Assembly (NCBI RefSeq): GCF_009674585.1
Contig: NZ_WKJP01000001.1
Coordinates: 2,232,001 to 2,296,000 of the forward strand
Origin: Haloferax marinisediminis
Lineage (GTDB): Archaea; Halobacteriota; Halobacteria; Halobacteriales; Haloferacaceae
Reading direction: 5' to 3'
Length of the DNA: 64,000 nt
Shown: piece by piece, positions 50,492 to 58,690 of the stretch
Layout of the letters: each line of letters begins with the position of its first letter
Numbering within the stretch: the first letter of the stretch is position 1
The notes under the pieces: model-generated
Seen by the model: the letters and a program-made list of their open reading frames with translations, nothing else
What the model was told of the DNA's origin: nothing
The model's database searches: none
Position numbers and translations under genes: made by a program

Positions 50492-51607
50492 ATGTTTAGT
50501 AGAACCAAGCTGGTCGCCCTGTTCCTCGCGGTCCTCGTTATTGGGTCCGTCGCGGGTGTGGCGACTGCACAACAGGGACCGTCTGCCGGCGGTGCCATCG
50601 TCATCGACGAAGGGGAAACCTACGTCGGTGACCTCGAAGCAACCGGTGGGACAGTCGTCATCGCGGGGACAGTAGATGGAAACGTCGAAACAGCAGCAGG
50701 TAGCGTCCTCGTGGCAGAAACCGGTGTCGTGACTGGCTCACTCGAAGGGGTTGCAGGCAGTGTGACCATCGAGGGGACAGTCAACGGTGACGTGAACCTC
50801 GCCGCCGGTGCCATCTTCGTCCGCGACACGGCCACTGTCGGCGGGTCGATGGAGGCTGCAGGCGGAGATGTGAGACTCGACGGAGCCATCAGTGGCGACG
50901 TCACCGTCACCGCTGAGACGCTCGTCGTCGGCCCAGCCGTACAGATTGGCGGGGCGATGCAGTACAACGCAGCGACTGCGTCGATTGACTCGGGTGCGGC
51001 CATCGCTGGCGGCGCGACGCAGGTGGACGACCTCGAAGTCGTTGGCCCGCCCGTCTTCGGTGTGCCAGTCGGTCAGTTCGAAGGCCCCATCATCCCGGCG
51101 TGGGTGTTCACTGGGTACTGGCTCATCGCGAACTTAGTCCTCGGTGCGATTATCGTCCTCGTGGCACCCACGTTCGCCACTCGTGTGACGGGCCTCGGGA
51201 CGAAGAAGGCGCTCCGCAGCGGTGGGACTGGTCTCCTCCTCATCGTCGCCGTCCCCATCGTCCTGCTCGTCTTACTCCTGACCATCATCGGCATCCCGCT
51301 GTCACTCGCTGGTGGCGTCGGGTTCGCCCTGGTGCTCTGGGTCGCGAGCATCTACGGGGCACTCGTCCTCGGGACGTGGTTGCTCTCACTGGCGGACTAC
51401 GACAACCGCTGGGTCGCCCTGTTCGCAGGGCTGTTCATCCTGGCGCTGCTGGACTTCGTCCCGTTCGGTGGCATCGTCGACTTCGTCGTCCTCCTCGTGG
51501 GTCTCGGCGCGTTCGCGCTGGCACTCCGCGGTGAGTCCGGTGACGAAGGCGACGAAACAGTGAGCATGCCCGACGAAGGACCGCAAGAAGGCTCTCCGAT
51601 GACCTGA
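50492..51607 (+). CDS. Bactofilin-like (polymer-forming) membrane protein
   Basis: A 371-residue protein. A signal peptide/TM is at about 8-27, followed by a right-handed beta-helix-like series (about 35-170) of short repeats such as GTVVIAGTVDGNVETAAG, GSVLVAETGVVTGSLEGVAGSVTIEGTVNGDVNLAAG and GAIFVRDTATVGGSMEAAGGDVRLDGAISGDV, typical of bactofilins. After it come four TM segments (about 205-345). With the bactofilin part on the outer side it could form a surface or sub-S-layer scaffold. The ATG 50492 is chosen over GTG 50483. The start codon is preceded by an ATT/CCG context rather than an obvious TATA box. Confidence 0.8.
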   Translation: MFSRTKLVALFLAVLVIGSVAGVATAQQGPSAGGAIVIDEGETYVGDLEATGGTVVIAGTVDGNVETAAGSVLVAETGVVTGSLEGVAGSVTIEGTVNGDVNLAAGAIFVRDTATVGGSMEAAGGDVRLDGAISGDVTVTAETLVVGPAVQIGGAMQYNAATASIDSGAAIAGGATQVDDLEVVGPPVFGVPVGQFEGPIIPAWVFTGYWLIANLVLGAIIVLVAPTFATRVTGLGTKKALRSGGTGLLLIVAVPIVLLVLLLTIIGIPLSLAGGVGFALVLWVASIYGALVLGTWLLSLADYDNRWVALFAGLFILALLDFVPFGGIVDFVVLLVGLGAFALALRGESGDEGDETVSMPDEGPQEGSPMT

Positions 51608-51674
51608 CGGCGGTTCGACGACCCCACAAAATAGCGGACGAACAATTATTATGGTCCTCTCTGTCTGTCGAGTT

Positions 51675-53279
51675 ATGGCAGTCGATTACGAGGCCGAACT
51701 GGAATTGTTCGAGTGGGATATCCCGGAAGACTACAACATTCCGGCAGTCATCGAGTCCCACGCCGATTCGTTCGGTGACCGGGTGGCACTGAAGTTCCGT
51801 GACGCGGAGGGCACACGCGAAGAACGGACCTACGACGACCTCCGACGGGACATGAACCGATTTGCGAACGCGCTCGAATCGATGGGCGTCGGCAAAGGTG
51901 ACCGCGTCATTCATCTGCTTCCGCGGGACCCCGACGTGTTCGCCATCCAGCTCGGCGCGCTCAAGCGCGGCGCGCTCCTCGTCCCGAGTTCTTCGATGCT
52001 CAAGCCGAAGGACATCGAGTTCCGCGCGAACGACTGTGAGGCGACGACGGCCGTCGTCCACGAGTCGCTCGTCGACATGGTCGACGACGTACGCGACAAC
52101 ACACCACTGGAGAACTTCGTCTCGCTCGGCGGCGCGCCCGACGGGTGGACAGACTTCGCCGACCTCGTCGACGGCGAGTCTGACGAGCACGACGGCCCCG
52201 AACTGAAGGCAGAAGATGGCATGTCCATCAACTACACCTCCGGGACGACTGGGCAACCGAAGCCCGTTCGACACCGCCACCGCTGGATGCGCTGCTTCGA
52301 ACTCATCAACGCACCCTACTGGTGGGGCGTCACGGCCGACGACGACCTCTCGGACGAACTGCTCTGGGCGACCACCGGGACCGGGTGGGCGAAGTGGTTC
52401 TGGAGTCCCGTCGGCGTCGGCCTGACGACGGGTGCGACTCAGTTCATCTACCGCGGCGACTTCGAACCGGACCTGTTCCTCGAACTCATGGAAGAAGAAG
52501 GCGTCACCCGTCTCTGTGCCGTCCCGACGCAGTACCGCATGTTCGCACAGCGTGACCTCGGGTCGTACGACCTCAAGTTGAAGGAAGTCCTCTCGGCCGG
52601 CGAGCCCCTCAACCGCGAACCAATCGAAGCGTTCCGCGAAGCGTTCGACGTCATCCCGCGCGACGGCTACGGCCAGACCGAGACGGTCGCCCTGCTCACG
52701 AACTACCCCGGTATCGACGTGAAACCCGGTAGTATGGGTAAGCCGACGCCGGGCCTCGGAACAACTATCATCGACGAAGACGAGAACGAAGTCGACGACG
52801 GCGAAATCGGTGAAATCGCGGTCCCTGTCGGCTGTCCGGGTATCTTCGACGGCTACTACGAAAAACCCAACCTCGACGAGAAGACGTTCTCTGGCGACTA
52901 CTACCGAACCGGTGACCTCGCCTCCCGCGACGAAGACGGCTACTTCTTCTTCGAAGGGCGCGCCGACGACATCATCATCTCGTCGGGCTACCGCATCGGC
53001 CCGTTCGAAGTCGAAGACGCACTCGTGTCCCACGAGGCAGTCGCCGAAGCAGCAGCAGTCGCGAGCCCGCACGACGAACGCGGGAACATCGTCAAGGCGT
53101 TCGTCGTCCTCGTCGACGGCTACGAAGGCTCTGACGACCTCGTCACCGAGCTTCAGGAGTTCATGAAAGAGCAGACGGCACCGTACAAGTACCCACGCGA
53201 AATCGAGTTCGTCGACGAACTCCCGAAGACCTCTTCGGGGAAGATTCGCCGTATCGAACTCCGTTCCCAAGAGAAGTAA
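51675..53279 (+). CDS. Acyl-CoA synthetase (AMP-binding, ACSM-like)
   Basis: A 534-residue adenylate-forming enzyme. P-loop INYTSGTTGQPKPVRH (core YTSGTTG), A5 motif GYGQTETV, A7 motif YRTGDLASRDEDGYFFFEGRADD, hinge and A8 IIISSGYRIGPFEVE, and the acyl-activating Lys in KTSSGKIRRIEL. It resembles medium-chain acyl-CoA synthetases; it activates carboxylic acids with ATP and CoA. ATG 51675 fits the family N-terminus and lies about 27 bases after a TATA-like TTATTATGG. Confidence 0.93.
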   Translation: MAVDYEAELELFEWDIPEDYNIPAVIESHADSFGDRVALKFRDAEGTREERTYDDLRRDMNRFANALESMGVGKGDRVIHLLPRDPDVFAIQLGALKRGALLVPSSSMLKPKDIEFRANDCEATTAVVHESLVDMVDDVRDNTPLENFVSLGGAPDGWTDFADLVDGESDEHDGPELKAEDGMSINYTSGTTGQPKPVRHRHRWMRCFELINAPYWWGVTADDDLSDELLWATTGTGWAKWFWSPVGVGLTTGATQFIYRGDFEPDLFLELMEEEGVTRLCAVPTQYRMFAQRDLGSYDLKLKEVLSAGEPLNREPIEAFREAFDVIPRDGYGQTETVALLTNYPGIDVKPGSMGKPTPGLGTTIIDEDENEVDDGEIGEIAVPVGCPGIFDGYYEKPNLDEKTFSGDYYRTGDLASRDEDGYFFFEGRADDIIISSGYRIGPFEVEDALVSHEAVAEAAAVASPHDERGNIVKAFVVLVDGYEGSDDLVTELQEFMKEQTAPYKYPREIEFVDELPKTSSGKIRRIELRSQEK

Positions 53280-53339
53280 CCCTCTCAGGGGACTACCCCA
53301 CGGTTCACATTCTTTACGTGTCGCTCCGTGGTGACTGAC

Positions 53340-54134
53340 ATGTACCTCGCGGACCAGACGTGGCCCGAACTCGGTGACTACGTCGCCTCGGAGTCGCTGG
53401 CGGTTGTCCCGCTCGGCTCGACCGAACAACACGGCCCACACCTCCCACTCGCCACCGACCACCTCATCGCCGAGTCGTTGGCACGCGCTGCGACCGACCG
53501 AACCGGTCACCTCTGTACGCCAACAGTGAACGTCGGCGTGAGCCCCCACCACCGACAGTTTCACGGGACGATGTGGGTCGACGCGCCACAGTTCCGCGAC
53601 TACGTCGAGTCAATGACGCGTAACCTCGCGTACCACGGTGTCGACCGCGTCGTGTTCGTCAACGCCCACGGCGGCAACGTTCAACACCTCCGCGAAGTCG
53701 GTCGCAGACTGCGCGACGACGGGACGATGTACGCCATCGAGTGGATGTGGGACGAGTCGATTCCAGACCTCGTCAGCGAGTTGTTCGACCACCCCGGGCC
53801 ACACGGCGGTCCGAAGGAGACGGCGATGATTATGCACATCGCGCGCGACCTCGTCCGAGACGACCGACTCGAAGACGCCCGCGACGGGGGAACCGTCGAC
53901 CTCACTGGAGACCACCTCCGTGAGTACGGTGCCCGGACCTACTACGACGCCATCGAGAACGCCGAAAACGGCGTCTTCGGCGACCAGACCGACGCGACAC
54001 CAGACGCCGGTGCCGAGCTGTTCGAGGCCGCGACCGACCAACTCGTGCGGCTCCTCGAATGGCTTGACGCGCAACCAATAGACGACCTCCTGGCACCCGC
54101 GCACGTCGACCCGCAACCGGGCGAGCGCAGATGA
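53340..54134 (+). CDS. Creatininase-family amidohydrolase (ArfB-like)
   Basis: A 264-residue creatininase-fold metalloenzyme. Metal ligands are visible in GSTEQHGPHLPLATDH (Glu 29, His 31, Asp 40), with VNAHGGN and HPGPHGGPKETAM further on. In archaea this family includes ArfB, which removes formate from the ArfA (GTP cyclohydrolase III) product. It also includes MftE-like and true creatininase enzymes, so the assignment is tentative. It overlaps the photolyase gene by 4 bases (ATGA). Confidence 0.85.
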   Translation: MYLADQTWPELGDYVASESLAVVPLGSTEQHGPHLPLATDHLIAESLARAATDRTGHLCTPTVNVGVSPHHRQFHGTMWVDAPQFRDYVESMTRNLAYHGVDRVVFVNAHGGNVQHLREVGRRLRDDGTMYAIEWMWDESIPDLVSELFDHPGPHGGPKETAMIMHIARDLVRDDRLEDARDGGTVDLTGDHLREYGARTYYDAIENAENGVFGDQTDATPDAGAELFEAATDQLVRLLEWLDAQPIDDLLAPAHVDPQPGERR

Positions 54135-55627
54135 CCGTCTGGGTCCTCGGCGACCAACTCTCTCCAGACGCGACACCCCTCCAGCACGACGACCACGTGC
54201 TCATGATAGAGGCACACGCGTTCGGCGAGCGGTTGCCGTATCACCCCCAGAAACTGGCGCTCGTGTTCTCGGCGATGCGCCACTTCCGCGACGACCTTCG
54301 TGAGCGCGGGTACGAGGTGACCTACATCGAAGCGGAGACGTTCGCCGATGGCCTCGACCGATTCTACGACGCTGCTCCCGGGACAGACCTCGTCATGATG
54401 GACCCGCCGAGTCACGGCGCAGGCGAGCGATTTCGGCACCTCGTCGAATCCCGTGGAGGGTCGCTCACGCTCGTCGAAAACGACCGCTTTCTCACGACAC
54501 CCGCGGAGTTCGATTCGTGGGCGGGCGACGCGGAGTCTTACCGGCAGGAACACTGGTACCGTCACGTCCGGCGAGAGACGGGAATCTTGATGGACGGCGA
54601 CGACCCGGCCGGTGGTGAGTGGAACTACGACGACCAGAACCGAGAGACGCCACCCGACGACTGGACACCTCCCGAAGCGCCGCGATTCCTCCCTGACGAC
54701 GTGACACAGGAGGCCATCGAGTTCGTCCGCGAACGCTACCCTGCGGCGTGGGGGTCTGCCGACGAGTTCGTCTGGCCAGTGACCCGTGACGAGGCACGAC
54801 AGGCACTCGACCACTTCGTCGAGACGCGACTCACCGAGTTCGGCCCGTATCAGGATGCGATGCTCGACGGCGAGTGGGCGCTGTGTCATTCGCTTCTGTC
54901 GGCGTCTATCAACCTCGGCTTGCTCACGCCGCACGAGGTCGTCGAGGTCGTCGAGGACGCCTACAGAGATGGTACGGCACCGCTCAACAGCGTCGAAGGC
55001 TTCGTCCGGCAGGTCGTCGGCTGGCGAGAGTTCATGCGCCACGTCTACCGCCGGTCGATGCCCGAGCTCGCCGACGCCAACCAACTCGGTCAGACGGAAT
55101 CACTGCCAGAGGCGTACTGGACCGGCGAGACGGACATGAAGTGTCTCTCTGAGGCGGTCGGCCACGTCTACGACCACGGCTATGCGCACCACATCGAGCG
55201 CCTGATGGTGCTTTCGAACTTCGCACTCGTCTACGGCGTCGACCCACAGGAACTCAATCGATGGTTCCACCTCGGATTCGTCGACGCGTACCACTGGGTG
55301 ACGACGCCGAACGTCGTCGGGATGGGGTCGTTCGCGACAGACGTGCTCTCGTCGAAGCCCTACGCCTCGTCGGGGAACTACGTGAACAAGATGTCCGACT
55401 ACTGCTCGTCGTGCCCCTACGCGGTGTCGAAGACGACTGGGTCGAACGCGTGCCCGTTCAACGCGCTCTACTGGGACTTCCTGAAGGAGAACGAAGAACT
55501 GTTGCGTGGGACGGGTCGGATGGGGCTCATGTACTCACACGTCGACCGGAAAGACGACGACGAGTGGGCCGAAATCAGCGCGCGTGCGACAGAAATTCGG
55601 CAGATGGGACGGGACGGCACACTCTGA
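54131..55627 (+). CDS. FeS-containing photolyase/cryptochrome (PhrB/CryB type)
   Basis: A 498-residue cryptochrome/photolyase. The N-terminal antenna-binding domain is VWVLGDQLSPDATPLQ. The FAD domain has EGFVRQVVGWREFMRHVY. The four iron-sulfur cysteines of the FeS-BCP group are Cys 338 (DMKCLSE), Cys 425, Cys 428 (DYCSSCPY) and Cys 441 (SNACPFN). The spacing 425-428-441 equals that of Agrobacterium PhrB (438-441-454). The group repairs (6-4) photoproducts and uses a 6,7-dimethyl-8-ribityllumazine antenna. Coupling to a creatininase/ArfB-type gene upstream (4-base overlap) suggests linked cofactor supply. Confidence 0.95.
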   Translation: MTVWVLGDQLSPDATPLQHDDHVLMIEAHAFGERLPYHPQKLALVFSAMRHFRDDLRERGYEVTYIEAETFADGLDRFYDAAPGTDLVMMDPPSHGAGERFRHLVESRGGSLTLVENDRFLTTPAEFDSWAGDAESYRQEHWYRHVRRETGILMDGDDPAGGEWNYDDQNRETPPDDWTPPEAPRFLPDDVTQEAIEFVRERYPAAWGSADEFVWPVTRDEARQALDHFVETRLTEFGPYQDAMLDGEWALCHSLLSASINLGLLTPHEVVEVVEDAYRDGTAPLNSVEGFVRQVVGWREFMRHVYRRSMPELADANQLGQTESLPEAYWTGETDMKCLSEAVGHVYDHGYAHHIERLMVLSNFALVYGVDPQELNRWFHLGFVDAYHWVTTPNVVGMGSFATDVLSSKPYASSGNYVNKMSDYCSSCPYAVSKTTGSNACPFNALYWDFLKENEELLRGTGRMGLMYSHVDRKDDDEWAEISARATEIRQMGRDGTL

Positions 55628-55705
55628 ACGTCCCGGCGCAGTCGCTCACCGTGTGAAAATGAAAAGTTCTGTTCGCGCTCGAGTCTCCGGTCGGGAGTCG
55701 CAGCC

Positions 55706-55900
55706 TTAGAGCCGCTTTACGTTGACCGCTCGGGGACCTTTGTCCGCCTGTTCGATGTCGAATTCGATTTCCTGACCCTCTTCGAGGTCTGGACCACCGA
55801 TATCTTCCATGTGGAAGAATACGTCGTCATCCGCGTCGTCCGTCTCGATGAATCCGTATCCACCGGAGGACTTGAAGAATGCAACCTTACCTTTCGCCAT
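55706..55900 (-). CDS. cspA: Cold-shock protein (CspA family)
   Basis: A 64-residue OB-fold protein. RNP1-like GGYGFIETDD and RNP2-like DVFFHMEDI are intact, with the start MAKGKVAFFKSS and the end GPRAVNVKRL. It binds single-stranded RNA/DNA and acts as an RNA chaperone. ATG 55900 is the family start. It is a single gene, with acidic insertions (DDADDDV) typical of halophiles. Several copies are usual in haloarchaea. Confidence 0.95.
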   Translation of the reverse strand: MAKGKVAFFKSSGGYGFIETDDADDDVFFHMEDIGGPDLEEGQEIEFDIEQADKGPRAVNVKRL

Positions 55901-55984
55901 TGCGTGTCGAATGTCGGCAGAGAAGCTGATAAGGGTTCCGCCAATTGACACCAATCCACGTGGTCTCTGCAGGCAGACACTGTG

Positions 55985-56563
55985 TTAGTCGCGGCGTTCT
56001 CGGCCCAGTGAGTGGAATTCCTCGTTCGGCCGCATATCGGCGAACATCGCCATGCGGTTGCTCAGATTGAAGAACGAGGTGACTGCACCGATGTCCCAGA
56101 CGGCCTCCTCGGAGAACCCCACGTCACGAAGTCGCTGGAGGTCGTCGTCACCGACTTCAACTGGGCGCTCGGTGAGTTTGACGGCGACGCCGAGCATCGT
56201 CTTGTGCTTCTCGGAGATATCCGCCGACCGGTAGTTGGCGACGAGTTGGTCCGCGAGCAGTGGGTCTTTCGCGTAAATTCGCAGCAGCGCACCGTGTGCG
56301 ACGTTGCAGTAGTAACAGTGGTTGACTCCCGAGACGGCGACGATTATCATCTCGACTTCGTGGCGCTCCAAGTCGGTGTCGTCGACGAGGGCGTCGTGAT
56401 AGTCGAAAAACGCCCGCCAGTGTGACGGTTTGTACGCGAACCCGGCGAAGACGTTCGGGGTGAAGCCTGCTCGTTCTGTCTCGTCTTCGATTCGCTCGCG
56501 CAGGTCGTCTGGGAGTTCGTCGAGGTCCGGAACTGGGAACCGTCGCATCGCGTCGTCGTCCAT
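55985..56563 (-). CDS. Peroxidase-related AhpD/CMD-family protein
   Basis: A 192-residue helical protein of the carboxymuconolactone decarboxylase/AhpD family. The redox motif is NHCYYCNVAHGALLR (Cys 83, Cys 86, His 90) with Glu 71 in RHEVEMIIVAVSG. It resembles peroxidase-related enzymes in which the CX2C pair works as a thiol-dependent alkylhydroperoxidase. It is a single gene with a normal length. A role in peroxide defence is family inference. Confidence 0.9.
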   Translation of the reverse strand: MDDDAMRRFPVPDLDELPDDLRERIEDETERAGFTPNVFAGFAYKPSHWRAFFDYHDALVDDTDLERHEVEMIIVAVSGVNHCYYCNVAHGALLRIYAKDPLLADQLVANYRSADISEKHKTMLGVAVKLTERPVEVGDDDLQRLRDVGFSEEAVWDIGAVTSFFNLSNRMAMFADMRPNEEFHSLGRERRD

Positions 56564-56641
56564 GCGTCGGTGGTCACTCGGACAGACCTTAACGATTCCT
56601 CAGATTCGAGAGACGATACAGCCGGTGGCAATCCGCCCGAG

Positions 56642-57136
56642 TCAGATAGCGACCGAGAGATACGCGGCGGCGGCGACTGCGAACACGCCGACTGCGAACA
56701 GGCCGTAGTTGGCGAGTGTGTTGTCTGCAGTCCAGAGGGAGAGCGTGAACTTCCGCGACGAAAGCGGCCAGAGGGGCCGAATTCCCATGGGTGTGAGCAC
56801 GTCGCCGAGGAGGTGGGCGACGATGGTCAGCGCGCCGACGGCGAACCCGAACGCACCGAGGGTCAGTGCTGTGGTTTCGGTCTGTCCCGCGTTGCTCGCG
56901 AGCAAGAAGGCACCGCCGCCGCCGACGGCACCGACGAGTGCGGCAAACAGGAGCGTGTGGGTCGGCCCACGGTGAGAGATACCCGGGATACGAACGTCGT
57001 AATCGGGAAGCATCGCCAACCAGCACATCACCGCGCCGGCGACGAACGCGAGTTCGGGAGAGCCTGCTTGCACCAGCGTGAATCCAAGCGGGGCGAACAC
57101 GAGGAGGGAGACGCCCCAGTGGCCGAGTCGGTACAT
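56642..57136 (-). CDS. YdjM-family membrane-bound metal-dependent hydrolase
   Basis: A 164-residue protein with four TM helices. The metal-binding motifs are CWLAMLPDYDVRIPGISHRGPTHTL (Asp residues, His-Arg-Gly-x-Thr-His) and AHLLGDVLTPMGI, which define the YdjM family (LexA-regulated in E. coli). The start at 57136 (MYRLGHWGVS) is chosen because TATA-like AGGTTATG lies about 30 bases upstream on the minus strand; an in-frame ATG at 57166 overlaps that box. Substrate unknown. Confidence 0.85.
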   Translation of the reverse strand: MYRLGHWGVSLLVFAPLGFTLVQAGSPELAFVAGAVMCWLAMLPDYDVRIPGISHRGPTHTLLFAALVGAVGGGGAFLLASNAGQTETTALTLGAFGFAVGALTIVAHLLGDVLTPMGIRPLWPLSSRKFTLSLWTADNTLANYGLFAVGVFAVAAAAYLSVAI

Positions 57137-57253
57137 CTGACTCGTGTTGGTGGCGGTATCGTACATAACCTTTCGGCCCGAAGAGCGTCACCGTGGCCAG
57201 AGTGTCAGCCGCTCGGAACAATGGTTAACCGCGATGGCCGCGTCGTGCGCGTT

Positions 57254-58441
57254 ATGAGCCAGCACCTCTCTGGATTCCTTTCGGGACTGTCGGCGGTGGA
57301 GGCGACACTCCTCGTGTTACTCATCTCTATCGGTGGTGCATTCGTGATGGAGGCCGTCGTCATCCGCCTCTTGTTGCAGTACACGAAGCGGACAGAGACT
57401 GGCCTCGACAACATCATCGTGCAGGAACTCCGGTGGCCCATCGTCGTCACCGTCTCACTGACCGGCATCTACCTCTTTGCGCAAGCCCCGGCAGTCGCGA
57501 CAGCGCTCGTCGTCGACGAAGCGTTTCTCAACACCTTCTTCGGACTGCCGTCGATTTCCATCGGCATCGTCGTCTGGGCGTGGGGGCTGAACCGTCTCGT
57601 CAACCGCATCGTCGAGTCGGTCAAAGACAAAGGGAGTCGATTCGACTTCGCGCCGGTGTTCTCGAACATCTGGACGATCGTCGTCTCCGCGGGGACCATC
57701 GCGGCCCTGTTGTACCTCTGGGGCATCGAAATCACTCCACTGTTCGCCGGTGCAGGTATCGCTGGCATCGCCGTCGGGTTCGCCGCGAAGGATACCGTCG
57801 CCAACTTCTTCGGCGGAATCGCACTCTACTTCGACGACACGTACAAGATTGGCGACTACGTCGTCCTCGACTCTGGTGAGGCAGGAACGGTAATCAAAGT
57901 CGGAATTCGCTCGACGACGCTCCTCACCCGTGACGAACTCCGCGTCACCGTCCCGAACTCTGTGCTCAACGCTGCGAAGATTATCAACGAGTCGGCGCCG
58001 AACCGCCGTCGTCGGATGAAGGTCCCCATCGGCGTCGCCTACGGCACCGACGTGGACGAGGTCGAAGAGATACTCGTCGACATCGCCATCGACGAACCGC
58101 TCGTCCTCGATTCGCCCCGACCACGCGCTCGACTCCGGCGGTTCGGTGCCGACGCACTGGAGTACGAACTCGTCTGCTGGGTCAACAGTCCACTCAAACG
58201 AGGGAAGGCGACGCACAACGTCAACCGCGCCATCTACAAACGGTTGAACGCTGCAGATATCGGAATCCCGTTCCCACAGCGGGAGGTTCACGTCTACACT
58301 GCCGAGAAGCGTGAAAAGCCAGCCCAAAAGTCGATGGTCTCAGAGATGACAAACGGCGGGAGTTCGTCGTCGCGAGCAGACGCCGAGTTCGACGCAGAAG
58401 ACGCCGAAGACGACTCATACGACGACCTCATAGACGACTGA
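57254..58441 (+). CDS. Small-conductance mechanosensitive channel (MscS family)
   Basis: A 395-residue protein. Four TM segments occupy about 12-160, and the pore helix TM3 is GAGIAGIAVGFAAKDTVANFFGGIALYFDDTYKIGDYVVL. A beta domain follows (VKVGIRSTTLLTRDELRVTVPNSVL) and then an alpha/beta cytosolic domain with a disordered acidic tail. It releases osmolytes under hypo-osmotic shock. ATG 57254 is preferred because TATA-like TGGTTAACC lies about 30 bases upstream; ATG 57221 overlaps it. Confidence 0.93.
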   Translation: MSQHLSGFLSGLSAVEATLLVLLISIGGAFVMEAVVIRLLLQYTKRTETGLDNIIVQELRWPIVVTVSLTGIYLFAQAPAVATALVVDEAFLNTFFGLPSISIGIVVWAWGLNRLVNRIVESVKDKGSRFDFAPVFSNIWTIVVSAGTIAALLYLWGIEITPLFAGAGIAGIAVGFAAKDTVANFFGGIALYFDDTYKIGDYVVLDSGEAGTVIKVGIRSTTLLTRDELRVTVPNSVLNAAKIINESAPNRRRRMKVPIGVAYGTDVDEVEEILVDIAIDEPLVLDSPRPRARLRRFGADALEYELVCWVNSPLKRGKATHNVNRAIYKRLNAADIGIPFPQREVHVYTAEKREKPAQKSMVSEMTNGGSSSSRADAEFDAEDAEDDSYDDLIDD

Positions 58442-58503
58442 GTGCGAAGCCGACGACGAGTAACCGCCGGGAACGTTAACCCTCGGGCGGCCCTTCGTCA
58501 GGT

Positions 58504-58638
58504 ATGCTCCAACTCGGGCCGCTGGACACGCTCATCCAGACGTTCGGGCCCTTCATCATCCCAGTCCTCCTGTTCGCCGCCGGACTCGTGGGATATCTCG
58601 TTCTCGTCGCACTCGGGCAGGGCCGGGCGGAGCGGTGA
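58504..58638 (+). CDS. Small single-TM protein (44 aa)
   Basis: ATG 58504 gives MLQLGPLDTLIQTFGPFIIP, VLLFAAGLVGYLVLVALGQGRAER: one hydrophobic helix (about 17-37) with a short basic end. TATA-like CGTTAACCC lies about 30 bases upstream, which supports a leaderless gene. I do not recognise the family. It lies between mscS and the cupredoxin-repeat lipoprotein gene (convergent). Confidence 0.6.
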   Translation: MLQLGPLDTLIQTFGPFIIPVLLFAAGLVGYLVLVALGQGRAER

Positions 58639-58690
58639 CTGACCAGGACCGAACCACTCGGCACCCGAGTGAGACAGCGACGTGTGTCCC

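Noticed and set aside
51435-53564. 709-residue open frame on the minus strand opposite the acyl-CoA synthetase
   Set aside because: Mirror of the real gene, extending into unrelated neighbours. No domain is visible and the composition is that of an antisense frame.
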